The notes: generated from the letters alone by a model not told the origin. 64,000 bases of DNA from Achromobacter xylosoxidans (GCF_014490035.1 NZ_CP061008.1:4526001-4590000), one strand, 5' to 3'; numbered from the stretch's first letter, positions 20,627-29,491 are shown. Translations and numbers: made by a program.

Positions 20627-21120
20627 GGCCGCCCCCTGCCCGCATCGACGCAGGCAGTGCGTTCCGTATCGCCGCGGCGCAGCCTCACGCAGCTGTCGTC
20701 GATCGCCAGCAGCTGGTAGGCGCGGCCGTCGACGGCTCCCGCGACGGGTTCGCCCCTGCCGGTCTGGTAGCGGAGCACGGCGCCATTGACCGCGACGTCG
20801 GCGCTCAAGCGTCGCGCAAGGCCGAAAATCGCCATCACCCGGATATCGTCGGATGCCCTGGCGGGCGGCGGCGCCTGCCCCACGGACTCGGGTCCAGGAC
20901 GGCACAGGCCGGGGACCCGGCAGTCCGCCAATGCGGCCGCGGCATCCGCGCGCAGCAAGGCGCGCACGGTTTCCGTCTCTGGCCATGGCCGCGGTTCGTC
21001 GGCGCCTTGCGGTGACGGTTGGCCGTGAGCGGCCGGCACCAAGGCGGCCGACAAGAGCAGACGCCCGATGAATCCTGCCACGGGATTCGAGCGCGTGACG
21101 GCGCCCCTATTCCTGTTCAT
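20623..21120 (-). CDS. pilP: Type IVb pilus biogenesis protein PilP
   Basis: 165 residues with an N-terminal signal peptide (LLLSAALVPAAHG, cleavage near residue 33). The rest is a small periplasmic domain with SDDIRVMAIFG followed by VNGAVLRYQTG, as in R64 PilP, which links inner-membrane proteins to the secretin. The ATG at 21120 lies inside the 3' end of pilO (overlap of 14 bases) and gives the intact signal peptide. Assignment rests mainly on size, signal and position. Confidence 0.8.
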   Translation of the reverse strand: MNRNRGAVTRSNPVAGFIGRLLLSAALVPAAHGQPSPQGADEPRPWPETETVRALLRADAAAALADCRVPGLCRPGPESVGQAPPPARASDDIRVMAIFGLARRLSADVAVNGAVLRYQTGRGEPVAGAVDGRAYQLLAIDDSCVRLRRGDTERTACVDAGRGRP

Positions 21121-22471
21121 AAAGTTCTCCCTGTAATTCGGCCACCAGCGTGCTGGAAACCAAGGTGGGCCTGGGTTGCGCCTGGATGTCCAGCGACAGG
21201 CGGGACCATCGGGCCGCCGCGACAGCGCCGTCGAGCAGCGCGAAGGAACGCAGAGGTCCCCGCAAGGTGATGGCGCGGCTGCGGATGGCAGGCTGCAGCG
21301 GGATGGCGACGCCGGGTTGACCTGCGCCGGGTTGACCTGCATCGGGTAGGCCGGCGACGCGTTGACCAGCGGGTTGGGACTGCACCGGCAAAGGCAGCGG
21401 CAATGCGGCCGCAAGGATCACGGAAGTAAACGCCGCCCGCATGCGTTGCAACGCCGCGATCAACCCGGTATCGACCTGCAGCGCCGTGGGCAGGACCAGG
21501 TCCGCCAGCCCCACCGGCGAGGACGCCATGCGCCATGACAGCGTGGCTTCCTCCAGCGGCTGGAATGTCACTTGCCAGCCCGCGGGCCGCAGCGCATGCA
21601 ACACATCGTTGGCAGCCTGCGGATGCGCCCTGACATAGACCGCGGAGCAGTTCCACGACTGATCCCCGGCCAGACAGCGTGCGCGGCTCAATGCCCAGCC
21701 GCGCACCTGCATGGGGAGCCTGCCGAAGCCGTCCAGCAAGCGGGTGACCTCGGCGGGAGCATGAGCCACGGTGTTTTGCAGCAGGGTCAGATACGGATCC
21801 CGTTGCGGCGGGATATCCTGCGCAGCGGGCTGATCGGGCGATGCGCGGTCCGGCCGCAATCCGAGCAAACCGTCCCACATTGGCGGCGCAATGGCGGCAA
21901 GCGCCACGCAGCCCAGGAACAGGCGGAACGCGAGCGGCAGCTCGGCCCAACGCGAGGACAAGGCGAGCAGCTGCGCGGCCGGGTCCGCCGCCTGCATCAG
22001 CAAGGCCCAGGCCTCGTCGGCTTCCCGCGCCGGCAAGGCGGGGCGCCGGGCGCGCAACAGCGCCTGTTCACGCAAGGCTTCGTCGAGCGTGGCGTATACC
22101 CGGTCCGCCTGCGACAACACGGTGCCGCGCTGCGCCGCCACCAGCCAATGCCCGCCGCTGGGCAGGCTGATCAGGCTATGGCCCCCATCCGGATACAACA
22201 AGGCGTACAACTGCGCGGCAGCCTGGATGTGTCCCTGCCTGCGCCGCCCCGCCCGCGCACCGCCGCGCCACGGCGAGCGCATGCGGCCATAGCCGGCCAC
22301 CATGGCCGGCGCCCCGCCCACGACATAATGGCTGGCCCGCAAGCGGCGTCCGCGCGAACGGGCCAGCGCGGGAATGTTGGAACCGATCAGGGCGAACCAG
22401 CGCAAGCCGAATGCCAGCGTACGGCCGGTACCTGGAACGTCGAACAACAAGGTGGGAGGGACGCGTTCCAT
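21107..22471 (-). CDS. pilO: Type IVb pilus protein PilO
   Basis: 454 residues. A cytoplasmic N-terminal part (about 1-180) is followed by one transmembrane helix (LPLAFRLFLGCVALAAIAPP, about 180-200) and a periplasmic domain with Cys residues (CLAGDQSWNC). This matches PilO/PilO2 of R64-like systems. A Gly-Gln-Pro rich stretch near residue 385 comes from a 15-bp tandem duplication. It is 2 bases from the pilN stop. Role: inner-membrane scaffold of the pilus machine, inferred from the family. Confidence 0.8.
   Translation of the reverse strand: MERVPPTLLFDVPGTGRTLAFGLRWFALIGSNIPALARSRGRRLRASHYVVGGAPAMVAGYGRMRSPWRGGARAGRRRQGHIQAAAQLYALLYPDGGHSLISLPSGGHWLVAAQRGTVLSQADRVYATLDEALREQALLRARRPALPAREADEAWALLMQAADPAAQLLALSSRWAELPLAFRLFLGCVALAAIAPPMWDGLLGLRPDRASPDQPAAQDIPPQRDPYLTLLQNTVAHAPAEVTRLLDGFGRLPMQVRGWALSRARCLAGDQSWNCSAVYVRAHPQAANDVLHALRPAGWQVTFQPLEEATLSWRMASSPVGLADLVLPTALQVDTGLIAALQRMRAAFTSVILAAALPLPLPVQSQPAGQRVAGLPDAGQPGAGQPGVAIPLQPAIRSRAITLRGPLRSFALLDGAVAAARWSRLSLDIQAQPRPTLVSSTLVAELQGELYEQE
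21311..21340. repeat. 15-bp tandem duplication inside pilO
   Basis: GCCGGGTTGACCTGC occurs twice without a gap (21311-21325 and 21326-21340), and a degenerate third copy follows. On the coding strand this gives a five-residue repeat (AGQPG). The unit is in frame, so copy changes would alter protein length but not the frame. Confidence 0.85.
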
Positions 22472-22473
22472 GC

Positions 22474-24060
22474 CTAGTACCCTTCCTCGACCTGGGCGGT
22501 TACCAGCACCAGGGTCGTCGTGCGTTCCGAGGCGGCACTATCCAGGCCGCCGGCGATGAGCGGCAGCCCCGGCGCAAGCCGTTGGCGGTCATGCTGTTCC
22601 TGGCCGCGATCGAAGCCGGAGACGATGATGGGCTGGCCGGGGCGCAGCTCGACCTGCTGCACCGTGCCGTTGCCGTCGATCGTGACCTGCTGGACCTGCA
22701 CCTGGTTGCCGCGCTCGCCGAACGTGATGGTCTTCAGGGGTTGGGCGACCGCGTTGTCATAGGCCAGCGACAACAGGATCTGGCCGTCCTCCTGGATGTC
22801 CGGCAACAGCGTCAGGAAGGAACCTACCGTTTCTTCCTTCTGGCTGATGGACACCGCGGGCAGCGAACCGTTGGCGCCTCCTGCCGTGGTGCCTGGGACC
22901 GCAGTGCTCTGCACCCGGTCGATGTAGCTGAACGTCGTTCTGACCGCATGGGTAACCGGGCGACGGTTCAAGGTCAGGATGGGAACCTTGTTGTGCCGCA
23001 CGACAGCGCCCATCGTGCTGAGCGCGGAGATGATGGCCTGCGAGCCTTCGAATGGCCCCCTGGCCGTGGAAGCATCCAGGCTGCCCCCGCCCGATCCGGC
23101 CCCGGGCAGCGCCAGCCGCGCCGCCGCTCCCGCCGCGGCGTAGACGATGTTCCAGTCGATGCCCCCCGAAACGGCGTCGTTGGCAACGACCGTGATTTCC
23201 TCGAACACCAGCCGCACCCGACGGGTCAGGGCCTTGTTTTCACGTTCGAGGTAACGGGCGACACGCTCCAGCGCCTCGGGCGTATCCGTGACGACGATCG
23301 AGGTGGAGCCCTCCACCGCTTCGGCGACTACGCCGGAACGCGTCAGGAACGGCATGACGTTGGCGCGCAGGATGGCCAACGCGTCGTGCTGCCCCGCCGA
23401 CAGGGAAGTGTTGGAGGTGCTTTCAAAGCCTTCGCCCTCCGGGCTGCCTTCGCGGCCCAGGCGCACGTCCACCTTGCTGCTCAGCGACAGTGCGCGCAAA
23501 TCGAACACGCGGGTCTCGGTGCGGTAGAACTCGAGCGCGTTGTGCTCGTAGCGCCAATGCACCGAGAAGCGCGCGGCCAGCGTGTCGAGCAAGTCGGCCA
23601 GCGGCTGCGCGCCCGCGCGGATCTCCAGGCTGGCCGGCGCCGGCACGGACAAGGCGCCATTGACGGCCAGCCGGGGAAGGAACAGTTCCAGCGGCAGCAA
23701 GGCGTCCGGACGCACTCGCACCGCGATGCCGGTGATGGCGCTCAGGCGCTGGGCCAGGGTCGGCAGATCGGCGTCGTCGGCCAGTATCAAGGTGGTCCGC
23801 ACGTTCTCGCGCAATGCGGGCGGCAGCGCCACTTCCCGCGCCAACGGCTGGGGCTTGCCGGCAAGCCAGGGCATGGCGACATCCTGGGCCGCGACGCGCG
23901 CGGCCCGGTCCGACAACCCTTCGGTGAAAGCCCTATGACTGGCGGCCACCTGAGCCTGACGCGCGTTTGCCGCGCGGCGCTGATCCGCGACCTGTTGCGA
24001 CACCGCGCAACCGCCCAGAACGCCGCACGCCGCCACACTCAAGAACAATATGCGCATCAT
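22474..24060 (-). CDS. pilN: Type IVb pilus secretin lipoprotein PilN
   Basis: 528 residues. The outer-membrane channel through which the pilus leaves the cell. The N-terminus is a lipoprotein signal with LGGC at residues 15-18. A secretin/TonB short N-terminal-like domain and an N-domain (TSIVVTDTPEALERVARYL) lead to the C-terminal secretin core (VPILTLNRRPVTHAV, SISQKEETVGSFLTLLP, ELRPGQPIIVSGF). The start is ATGATG at 24060/24057, overlapping the stop of the TcpQ-like gene. Family assignment is strong. Confidence 0.9.
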   Translation of the reverse strand: MMRILFLSVAACGVLGGCAVSQQVADQRRAANARQAQVAASHRAFTEGLSDRAARVAAQDVAMPWLAGKPQPLAREVALPPALRENVRTTLILADDADLPTLAQRLSAITGIAVRVRPDALLPLELFLPRLAVNGALSVPAPASLEIRAGAQPLADLLDTLAARFSVHWRYEHNALEFYRTETRVFDLRALSLSSKVDVRLGREGSPEGEGFESTSNTSLSAGQHDALAILRANVMPFLTRSGVVAEAVEGSTSIVVTDTPEALERVARYLERENKALTRRVRLVFEEITVVANDAVSGGIDWNIVYAAAGAAARLALPGAGSGGGSLDASTARGPFEGSQAIISALSTMGAVVRHNKVPILTLNRRPVTHAVRTTFSYIDRVQSTAVPGTTAGGANGSLPAVSISQKEETVGSFLTLLPDIQEDGQILLSLAYDNAVAQPLKTITFGERGNQVQVQQVTIDGNGTVQQVELRPGQPIIVSGFDRGQEQHDRQRLAPGLPLIAGGLDSAASERTTTLVLVTAQVEEGY

Positions 24061-24938
24061 GCCGCGGCCCCTCCGGGCGTGGCCATGCGCGTGCAGGACT
24101 GCGCCAATGGCACGACGCGCAGCACCCGGTTGCCGTAGAAGCATGGCTGCAGAGGCCTTTCGGCGAGTTCTGTGGCGCCCAGCAGTTCGCGCACGGCCGA
24201 CTTGAAGTCGCCGGAGAATTCGGCCGTCGCCGACAAGGGGATGTCCACGTCCACGGCCCAGTGCTGCGGCTGGAAGGTCCAGCCCGCCAGGTCCGCCCAG
24301 CGCGCCAGCACGGCTCGCAGCGTGGCGTCCGGCGGCGCCGCGCGGTAGACGGGCTGCGGCGCCGAGACCGGTGCCGACGCGACGCCAGCAGCCGGGGCCA
24401 GCGCAACGCCTGCGGCGGAAGCCGCGCCCGCCAAAGGCCCGGCGGCTTGCAACGCGCCGATGGCGGACGCCGCCGTTTCGGCAGGCCGCGCCGCCCCGAT
24501 GCGCTCAGCCAGGACCGCCGGCGCCTGGGCTGCGGGTTCATCCTGCGGCCTGCCCCCCGCCCGGGCGTCGGCGACCGCCTGCAGGCGCTGCGCGCGGGCG
24601 CTCAGGCGCCCGCCGCGAAACAGCAGCCCGCTCCACCCTCCCGCCAGCACGACATAGGGGTCGCGCCGCAAATAGGGCAAGGCGCGCTCGCCGTCGCTGC
24701 CAACGCCGAAAATCGCCGGCAGCGGCTGGCCCGGCGCGAACTGCAGCCAGGTTTCCTTGCCGTCGTCGAATACCTGCATGGGCGCGACCGAGGGATCGCC
24801 GGACAATTGCCAGTCGAAGCGGAAGCCTTGAGCAGCCTGCCGCGAGGCTTCCCATGAAGTTGCGGCCGGACTCTTGCCGGACCCTGCGCAGGCCCCCAGG
24901 CAGGACAGCCCTGCCGCCAGGAAGAAGAAACGAACCAT
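24057..24938 (-). CDS. pilL: PilL/TcpQ-like lipoprotein, first gene of the pilus operon
   Basis: 293 residues. A lipobox LGAC (Cys17) predicts a lipoprotein. After an Ala-rich linker, the C-terminal part (from about residue 205, ATLRAVLARWADLAGWTFQP, then FSGDFKSAVRELLGATEL) matches the TcpQ/PilL C-terminal domain, which assists secretin insertion. It is the first gene of the pil operon, 190 bases from the divergent-side neighbour's end. In R64, pilM would follow; here pilN follows directly with an ATGA overlap. Confidence 0.78.
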   Translation of the reverse strand: MVRFFFLAAGLSCLGACAGSGKSPAATSWEASRQAAQGFRFDWQLSGDPSVAPMQVFDDGKETWLQFAPGQPLPAIFGVGSDGERALPYLRRDPYVVLAGGWSGLLFRGGRLSARAQRLQAVADARAGGRPQDEPAAQAPAVLAERIGAARPAETAASAIGALQAAGPLAGAASAAGVALAPAAGVASAPVSAPQPVYRAAPPDATLRAVLARWADLAGWTFQPQHWAVDVDIPLSATAEFSGDFKSAVRELLGATELAERPLQPCFYGNRVLRVVPLAQSCTRMATPGGAAA

Positions 24939-25061
24939 GCCTCACCGCGAGCAAAAGGCGCACCGGAATCGATACGCATGAGAGGCATGGTGGATGAGCG
25001 CCCTCCGCGTCGCCAGACTGGCATGTACGCATGGATGGTTTGGTCGCGCGGCGGACGGACG

Positions 25062-25090
25062 AAAAAAAACCCGGTCCAGGGACCGGGTTT
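25062..25090 (-). terminator. Terminator of the dadA-binding protein unit
   Basis: AAACCCGGTC (25067-25076) pairs exactly with GACCGGGTTT (25081-25090). On the minus strand the stem is followed by eight T. It ends transcription of the gene at 25129-26469. Confidence 0.9.
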
Positions 25091-25128
25091 GCGTCAGGGC
25101 GTGGCGGCGTTTGCGCCGCCCGCCTGAA

Positions 25129-26469
25129 TCAGCGTTGCGCTGCGATGCTGCGCGCCTGCGTGGCGGCGTTGTTCAGCGCCGCAACCGGCGGCACCTTGCC
25201 TTCGAAGGCGTCATCCAGCTGCTGGTTCAGCACCGGCTCGATGCGCGTGTAGTTGGCCATGCGGAAACCGCGGCTGTTGGCCGTGGGCGGGGTGCGCATG
25301 GACGCGATCAGCGCCTGAGCGCCCGGAATGCGGTCATAGAACGACACGTCCGAAGCGCGGAAAGCGGCTTCCGTCAGCGGCAGGAAGCCGGTGCGCTGGT
25401 GCCATTCCGCGGCGACGACGGGCTTGGACAGCCAGGCCAGGAACTGCGCGGTGGCCTTTTCCTCGGCCTGGGGATGGCCTTCCAGCGCCCACAGCGCCGA
25501 ACCGCTCACGAACGGCTTGCCGCCGTCCTTGGTGACCTGGTCGTAGTAAGGCAGGGGCGCCACGCCGAAGGACAGCGACTTGGTGTTGATGAACTGGCCG
25601 AACGCGCCGGTGTTGGCGGTCAGCACGGCGCATTCGCCCTTGGCGAACAGCTTGTCGCTGGCGTTGTCGGCGGAATGCGCCGTGAACAGCAGCGAACGCT
25701 TCCAGCTCACCATGAGCGAGATGTGGCGCATGTACAGCGTGTCGAACTGCATGGCCGGCGCCGCCGACTTCTTGGTGACAGCATCGAGGCCGTTGTTGTT
25801 GCTGGTGAACTGCTGGTTGTTGATCGGCGCCAGGTTCTCCAGGTGGACCGTGACCTGGTCGCTGGAGGCGTAAGGGCAGTCGATGTCGGCCACGTCGCGC
25901 AGCTTCAGCAATTCGCCTTGCAGGCCGGCCCAGGTGCGCGCGGGCTTGTTGGGATCCAGGCCCGCCTTCTTGTAGGCGGCGGTGTTGTAGAACATCACCG
26001 GCACTTCGGCCATCCAGGGGAAGGCCAGCAGGCGGCCCTTGCTGTCGCGCGTGAAGCTGCTGGTGGCCGGCACGAACCAGTTCAGGTCCTTGATCGGGTA
26101 CTTGGCCAGCAGTTCGTACAGCGGCAGCACGGCCTTGTGCTGGGCGACGACTTCAGGCGAATGGTTGTCGGTCAGCTGCAGCAGGTTCGGGCCCTTCTTG
26201 GCCTTGACCGCCGTGACGGCTTCCTGCTCCAGCGCGCTGGGCGAGGCGAAGCCGCGCAGCGTCACGCGGACCTGGTCCTGCTCCTTGTTGTATTGCTTGG
26301 CGAGCTTTTCGAACTCGGCCTTGTTTGCGTCGGTCAGCGTGTGCCAGACCTGGATCTCGACCGCAGCGGCATTCGCCGCCCCGGCCATCGCCATGGCGGC
26401 GCCGAACAACCATGCACGCCGGCTGGCGAACATCGCGCGGGCAACGCCCGCCAATTGCAGATTCTTCAT
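25129..26469 (-). CDS. UgpB-like extracellular solute-binding protein (ABC importer)
   Basis: 446 residues with a Sec signal peptide ending near ANAAA. The mature protein starts VEIQVWHTLTD and has the layout of family 1 binding proteins of the carbohydrate/glycerol-3-phosphate type: VTLRGFASP, NFVPATSSF-like and FPWMAEVPVMFYN segments. UgpB itself binds sn-glycerol-3-phosphate, but no ugpA, ugpE or ugpC permease or ATPase gene is next to it. It starts 4 bases after dadA ends, so it is probably co-transcribed with that dehydrogenase. Substrate is unknown. Confidence 0.82.
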   Translation of the reverse strand: MKNLQLAGVARAMFASRRAWLFGAAMAMAGAANAAAVEIQVWHTLTDANKAEFEKLAKQYNKEQDQVRVTLRGFASPSALEQEAVTAVKAKKGPNLLQLTDNHSPEVVAQHKAVLPLYELLAKYPIKDLNWFVPATSSFTRDSKGRLLAFPWMAEVPVMFYNTAAYKKAGLDPNKPARTWAGLQGELLKLRDVADIDCPYASSDQVTVHLENLAPINNQQFTSNNNGLDAVTKKSAAPAMQFDTLYMRHISLMVSWKRSLLFTAHSADNASDKLFAKGECAVLTANTGAFGQFINTKSLSFGVAPLPYYDQVTKDGGKPFVSGSALWALEGHPQAEEKATAQFLAWLSKPVVAAEWHQRTGFLPLTEAAFRASDVSFYDRIPGAQALIASMRTPPTANSRGFRMANYTRIEPVLNQQLDDAFEGKVPPVAALNNAATQARSIAAQR

Positions 26470-26473
26470 AGGT

Positions 26474-27730
26474 TCACAGACCAAGAAAAGGAAACTCCGG
26501 TTCCGGCCGCCTTCCGCTGAGCAGATCGGCCAAGGCCCGGCCCGAGCCAACGCCCATGGTCCAACCGAGCGTACCGTGTCCTGTGTTGACGTACAGGTTG
26601 GGGATACGGCTGCGGCCGATGATGGGCACGTTCGAGGGAGTGGACGGGCGCAAGCCCGACCAATAACTGACGCGCTCGAAATCGAGCGCGTCGGGAAAAA
26701 GTTCGCGCGCCAGGCGGGTCATGGCTTCGCAGCGTCCGGTGTTCAGGCTGCGGGAATAGCCCGACAGCTCGGCGGTTCCGGCCATGCGCAGGCGGTCGCC
26801 CAGACGCGAGAAAACCACCTTGTGGCTGCTGTCCGTCAGGCTGACCGTGGGCGTGGCGTCCGGCTTGATCACCGGGAAGGTCGCGGAATAGCCCTTGGCC
26901 GGATAGACATTGCAGGGCACGCCCAGCGGCCGCAGCAGGTAGGGGCTGAAACTGCCCATCGCCACGACGTAGGCATCGGCCGACAAGACGCCGTAACGGC
27001 CGTCGGGTTCGATTATCTCGACGCTTTGCACCGTGCCGCCGTTGGTCAGCAGGCGCGTGGCGCGCGTGCTGTAGCGGAATTCGACGCCGGCCCGGGCGCA
27101 ACGCTCGGCCAGGGCCACGGTGAACAGGTGCACGTCGCCGCTCTCGTCCTCGGGCGTGTAATCGCCGCCGACGATGGTCTGGCGGTGCGGCGCCAGCGCG
27201 GGCTCGATGGCGATGACCTCGTCGGTCGAGACCACGCGGCGTTCCACGCCGAAGTCGCGCATCAGGCCCGCAGCGCGCTGCGAGTTTTCGAATTCGTGCG
27301 GATCGCGGTAGAAATTGAGGATGCCGCGTTCCAGGTGGTCGTACTGGATGCCCAGTTCAGCGCGCATGCTGCGCAGCGTCGCGCGGCTGTATTCCGCCAT
27401 GCGGACCATGGCACGGATATTGGGAGCGAGGCGGCTGGGCAGGCACTCGCGCAGGAACGCCAGCCCCCACATCCATTGCCGCCAGTCCAGCTGCGGACGG
27501 AACAGCAGCGGGGCGTCGTCCTGGAACATCCATTTGAGCAGCTTGAGCGGGGCCTGCGGATTGGCCCAGGGTTCGGCGTAGGAGACCGAGATCTGGGCGC
27601 CATTGGCCAGACTGGTTTCCTGGGCGGGACCGGTGCAGCGATCTATGACGACGACGTCATGGCCGGCCTGGTTCAGCCACCAGGCGCTGGAGATTCCGAT
27701 GATGCCGCCACCCAATACCGCTACTTTCAT
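26474..27730 (-). CDS. dadA: D-amino-acid dehydrogenase small subunit-like FAD enzyme
   Basis: 418 residues. DadA is a membrane-associated flavoprotein that deaminates D-amino acids to keto acids and feeds electrons to the respiratory chain. The FAD dinucleotide fold starts at once (MKVAVLGGGIIGISSAWWL). The C-terminal family signature GHGTLGWTMGVGSGRALADL is present. The ATG at 27730 was chosen for the glycine-rich motif at the N-terminus. A 180-base gap precedes it and it is followed 4 bases later by the UgpB-like gene. Substrate could be D-Ala or another amine; family evidence is strong. Confidence 0.9.
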   Translation of the reverse strand: MKVAVLGGGIIGISSAWWLNQAGHDVVVIDRCTGPAQETSLANGAQISVSYAEPWANPQAPLKLLKWMFQDDAPLLFRPQLDWRQWMWGLAFLRECLPSRLAPNIRAMVRMAEYSRATLRSMRAELGIQYDHLERGILNFYRDPHEFENSQRAAGLMRDFGVERRVVSTDEVIAIEPALAPHRQTIVGGDYTPEDESGDVHLFTVALAERCARAGVEFRYSTRATRLLTNGGTVQSVEIIEPDGRYGVLSADAYVVAMGSFSPYLLRPLGVPCNVYPAKGYSATFPVIKPDATPTVSLTDSSHKVVFSRLGDRLRMAGTAELSGYSRSLNTGRCEAMTRLARELFPDALDFERVSYWSGLRPSTPSNVPIIGRSRIPNLYVNTGHGTLGWTMGVGSGRALADLLSGRRPEPEFPFLGL

Positions 27731-27911
27731 GCCCGCATTGCTCCTTGCGTGCCAGCTCGGTTCGCCGACCCTATGTCCGCGCCCCATGGCAAGCTGCTGC
27801 CACGGCAGTTTACCCCGGCGCTTTGCCCGCGCCTATGGAATAAAAAGGGGCGGAAGTCACAAACCTTTCCAGGCCCGCTCGTTCCACCCCGATTCGCTCA
27901 TGCCCTGTTAC

Positions 27912-28964
27912 TCAAGACTGGGTTGCAGCCCGGGCCAGGTCCGCTTCGGACGTGAAGGCGTCGGCGTAGAACTCCTCGGGCGGCAAGCCATTCTGGGCGC
28001 TGAATTCGCGCCTTGCGGCGTCCACCATCAGCGGCGTGCCGCAGGCGTAGACCTGATGGCCCGAGAGGTCGGCGATGTCCTGCATGACGGCTTCGTGGAC
28101 GAAGCCGGTGCGTCCGGTCCAACCGTCTTCCTGCAAGGCATTGGAGACGACCGGCACATAGCGGAAATCGGGCAGCATGCCGGTCCACGATTGCGCCAGC
28201 GCGTCCATGTAGAGGTCGCGCGGACGGCGTCCTCCCCAATACAGCGCCACGGGGCGCTTGATGTTGTTGTGGATCATGTGCTCGACGATGGCCTTGACCG
28301 GGGCGAAGCCCGTGCCGCTGGCCAGGAGCACGACGGGCTTGTCGCTGTCTTCACGCAGGAAGAACGAGCCGAACGGCCCTTCCAGGCGCAGGATCTCGCG
28401 CTCTTTCATCTGCGTGTCGCCGGCGCCGAACACGTGGTCGGTGAACACGCCGCCGGGCATGTGCCGGATGTGCAGTTCGAGGGGGCTGCCGGTGTGGGGC
28501 GCGCCGGCCATCGAATAGCTGCGCCGGCGGCCGTCCTTCAGGATGACTTCGATGTACTGGCCGGCGTAGTAGCGGAACTGCTCGGAGGCGGGCAGTTGCA
28601 GCTTGATCACGGTGACGTCCGGGGCCACGCGTTCCAGCGCCTGCACGCGCGAAGGCAGCTTGCGGATCTGGATGTCGCTGGCCAGGCGGACTTCGGTGGA
28701 TTCGACCACCATGTCGGATTCAGGCCGGGCCTGGCAGAACAGCGTGTAGCCGCCGGCCAGTTCCTCGGGTGAAAGAATCTGTGCGGGATACTGTCCCGCG
28801 TCGAACTCCCCGGACACCACGCGGCCCTTGCAGGTGGAGCAGGCGCCGTTGCGACAGCTGTACGGCAGGACGATGCCGGCGGCCAGCGCGGCATCGAGCA
28901 CGGTCTGGCCGGGTTCGACCGGGAATTGGTGCTGGCTGGGTTGGATGATGACCTGGAAGCTCAT
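27912..28964 (-). CDS. AscD-like iron-sulfur flavoprotein reductase
   Basis: 350 residues. An N-terminal plant-type [2Fe-2S] domain has Cys37, Cys42, Cys45 and Cys77 (SCRNGACSTC and LFCQAR). It is joined to an FAD-binding domain (RRSYSMAG) and an NAD-binding domain (LLASGTGFAPVKAIVEH). The fusion resembles CDP-6-deoxy-3,4-glucoseen reductase (AscD/RfbI) and phenol hydroxylase reductases. No deoxysugar genes surround it, so the sugar role is doubtful; a general NAD(P)H-to-acceptor reductase is safer. It follows panD by 63 bases, with a hairpin between. Confidence 0.85.
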   Translation of the reverse strand: MSFQVIIQPSQHQFPVEPGQTVLDAALAAGIVLPYSCRNGACSTCKGRVVSGEFDAGQYPAQILSPEELAGGYTLFCQARPESDMVVESTEVRLASDIQIRKLPSRVQALERVAPDVTVIKLQLPASEQFRYYAGQYIEVILKDGRRRSYSMAGAPHTGSPLELHIRHMPGGVFTDHVFGAGDTQMKEREILRLEGPFGSFFLREDSDKPVVLLASGTGFAPVKAIVEHMIHNNIKRPVALYWGGRRPRDLYMDALAQSWTGMLPDFRYVPVVSNALQEDGWTGRTGFVHEAVMQDIADLSGHQVYACGTPLMVDAARREFSAQNGLPPEEFYADAFTSEADLARAATQS

Positions 28965-28986
28965 GATGAAACGGTTCAGGGTTTTA

Positions 28987-29016
28987 GCGGAGCGCCTCGC
29001 TCGCGAAGCGCTCCGC
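28987..29016 (-). other. Hairpin between panD and the AscD-like gene
   Basis: GCGGAGCGC and GCGCTCCGC form a perfect nine-pair outer stem, and TCGC/GCGA extends it inward after one mismatch. There is no T tract, so it may slow or partly end transcription or protect the panD mRNA rather than terminate fully. Confidence 0.5.
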
Positions 29017-29027
29017 CCGGCCCGGCC

Positions 29028-29396
29028 TCAGGCCGGGAACTTGCGGATTTCCTTGACGCGGTTGGCGTCGTCGACCAGCACCACCAGCGGCTTGTGCGTG
29101 GCCGAATCGGCCTCGGACATCGGGCCGTAGGTGCAGATGATCATCAGATCGCCGACCTGGGCGCGGCGCGCGGCGGCGCCGTTCAGGGAGATGGCGCCGC
29201 TGCCGCGGGCCGCCTTGATGATGTAGGTGTCGAAACGTTCGCCGTTGGTGACGTTGTAGAGCTCGATACGTTCGAACTCGCGCATGCCGGCAGCGTCCAG
29301 CAAGTCTTCGTCGATGCCGCAAGACCCCTCGTAGTGGAGGTCGGCTTCGGTGACCGTGACGCGGTGCAGCTTTGCCCGCAGCATGATGCGTTGCAT
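29028..29396 (-). CDS. panD: Aspartate 1-decarboxylase PanD (proenzyme)
   Basis: 122 residues. PanD makes beta-alanine from aspartate for pantothenate and CoA synthesis. The self-processing site YEGSCG has Gly24-Ser25, where cleavage leaves the pyruvoyl group. TNGERFDTYII and GDLMIICTYG also fit the family. The ATG at 29396 gives the standard MQRIMLRAKLHR start. Its upstream region overlaps the guanidine-riboswitch promoter of the divergent exporter gene. Confidence 0.95.
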   Translation of the reverse strand: MQRIMLRAKLHRVTVTEADLHYEGSCGIDEDLLDAAGMREFERIELYNVTNGERFDTYIIKAARGSGAISLNGAAARRAQVGDLMIICTYGPMSEADSATHKPLVVLVDDANRVKEIRKFPA

Positions 29397-29463
29397 GATA
29401 AATATCCTGGTTTCGCGGCCCGGAACCGCGAAGTGTTGCAAGAGTGATGCCCGGCACCCGGTT

Positions 29464-29491
29464 TTGCCGTATTAACCCGGTATTCTATAAT
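29464..29491 (+). promoter_or_regulatory. Sigma70-type promoter of the guanidinium exporter
   Basis: A -35 box TTGCCG (29464-29469) and a perfect -10 box TATAAT (29486-29491) are 16 bases apart. A start near 29498 would make the first riboswitch hairpin the 5' end of the RNA. On the opposite strand the same region carries TAGAATACCGGG, a possible panD promoter element. Confidence 0.8.

Noticed and set aside
15996..24938. Pilus locus as part of an integrated plasmid or island
   Set aside because: No integrase, relaxase, replication gene, tRNA target, direct repeats or obvious base-composition break flanks it.
25129..26469. Naming the binding protein ugpB
   Set aside because: Fold resemblance is clear, but there are no ugp neighbours and the dadA pairing argues against a fixed glycerol-phosphate role.
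27912..28964. Deoxysugar reductase AscD as a specific function
   Set aside because: Domain layout matches, but no nucleotide-sugar genes are nearby, and the same layout occurs in other oxygenase reductases.
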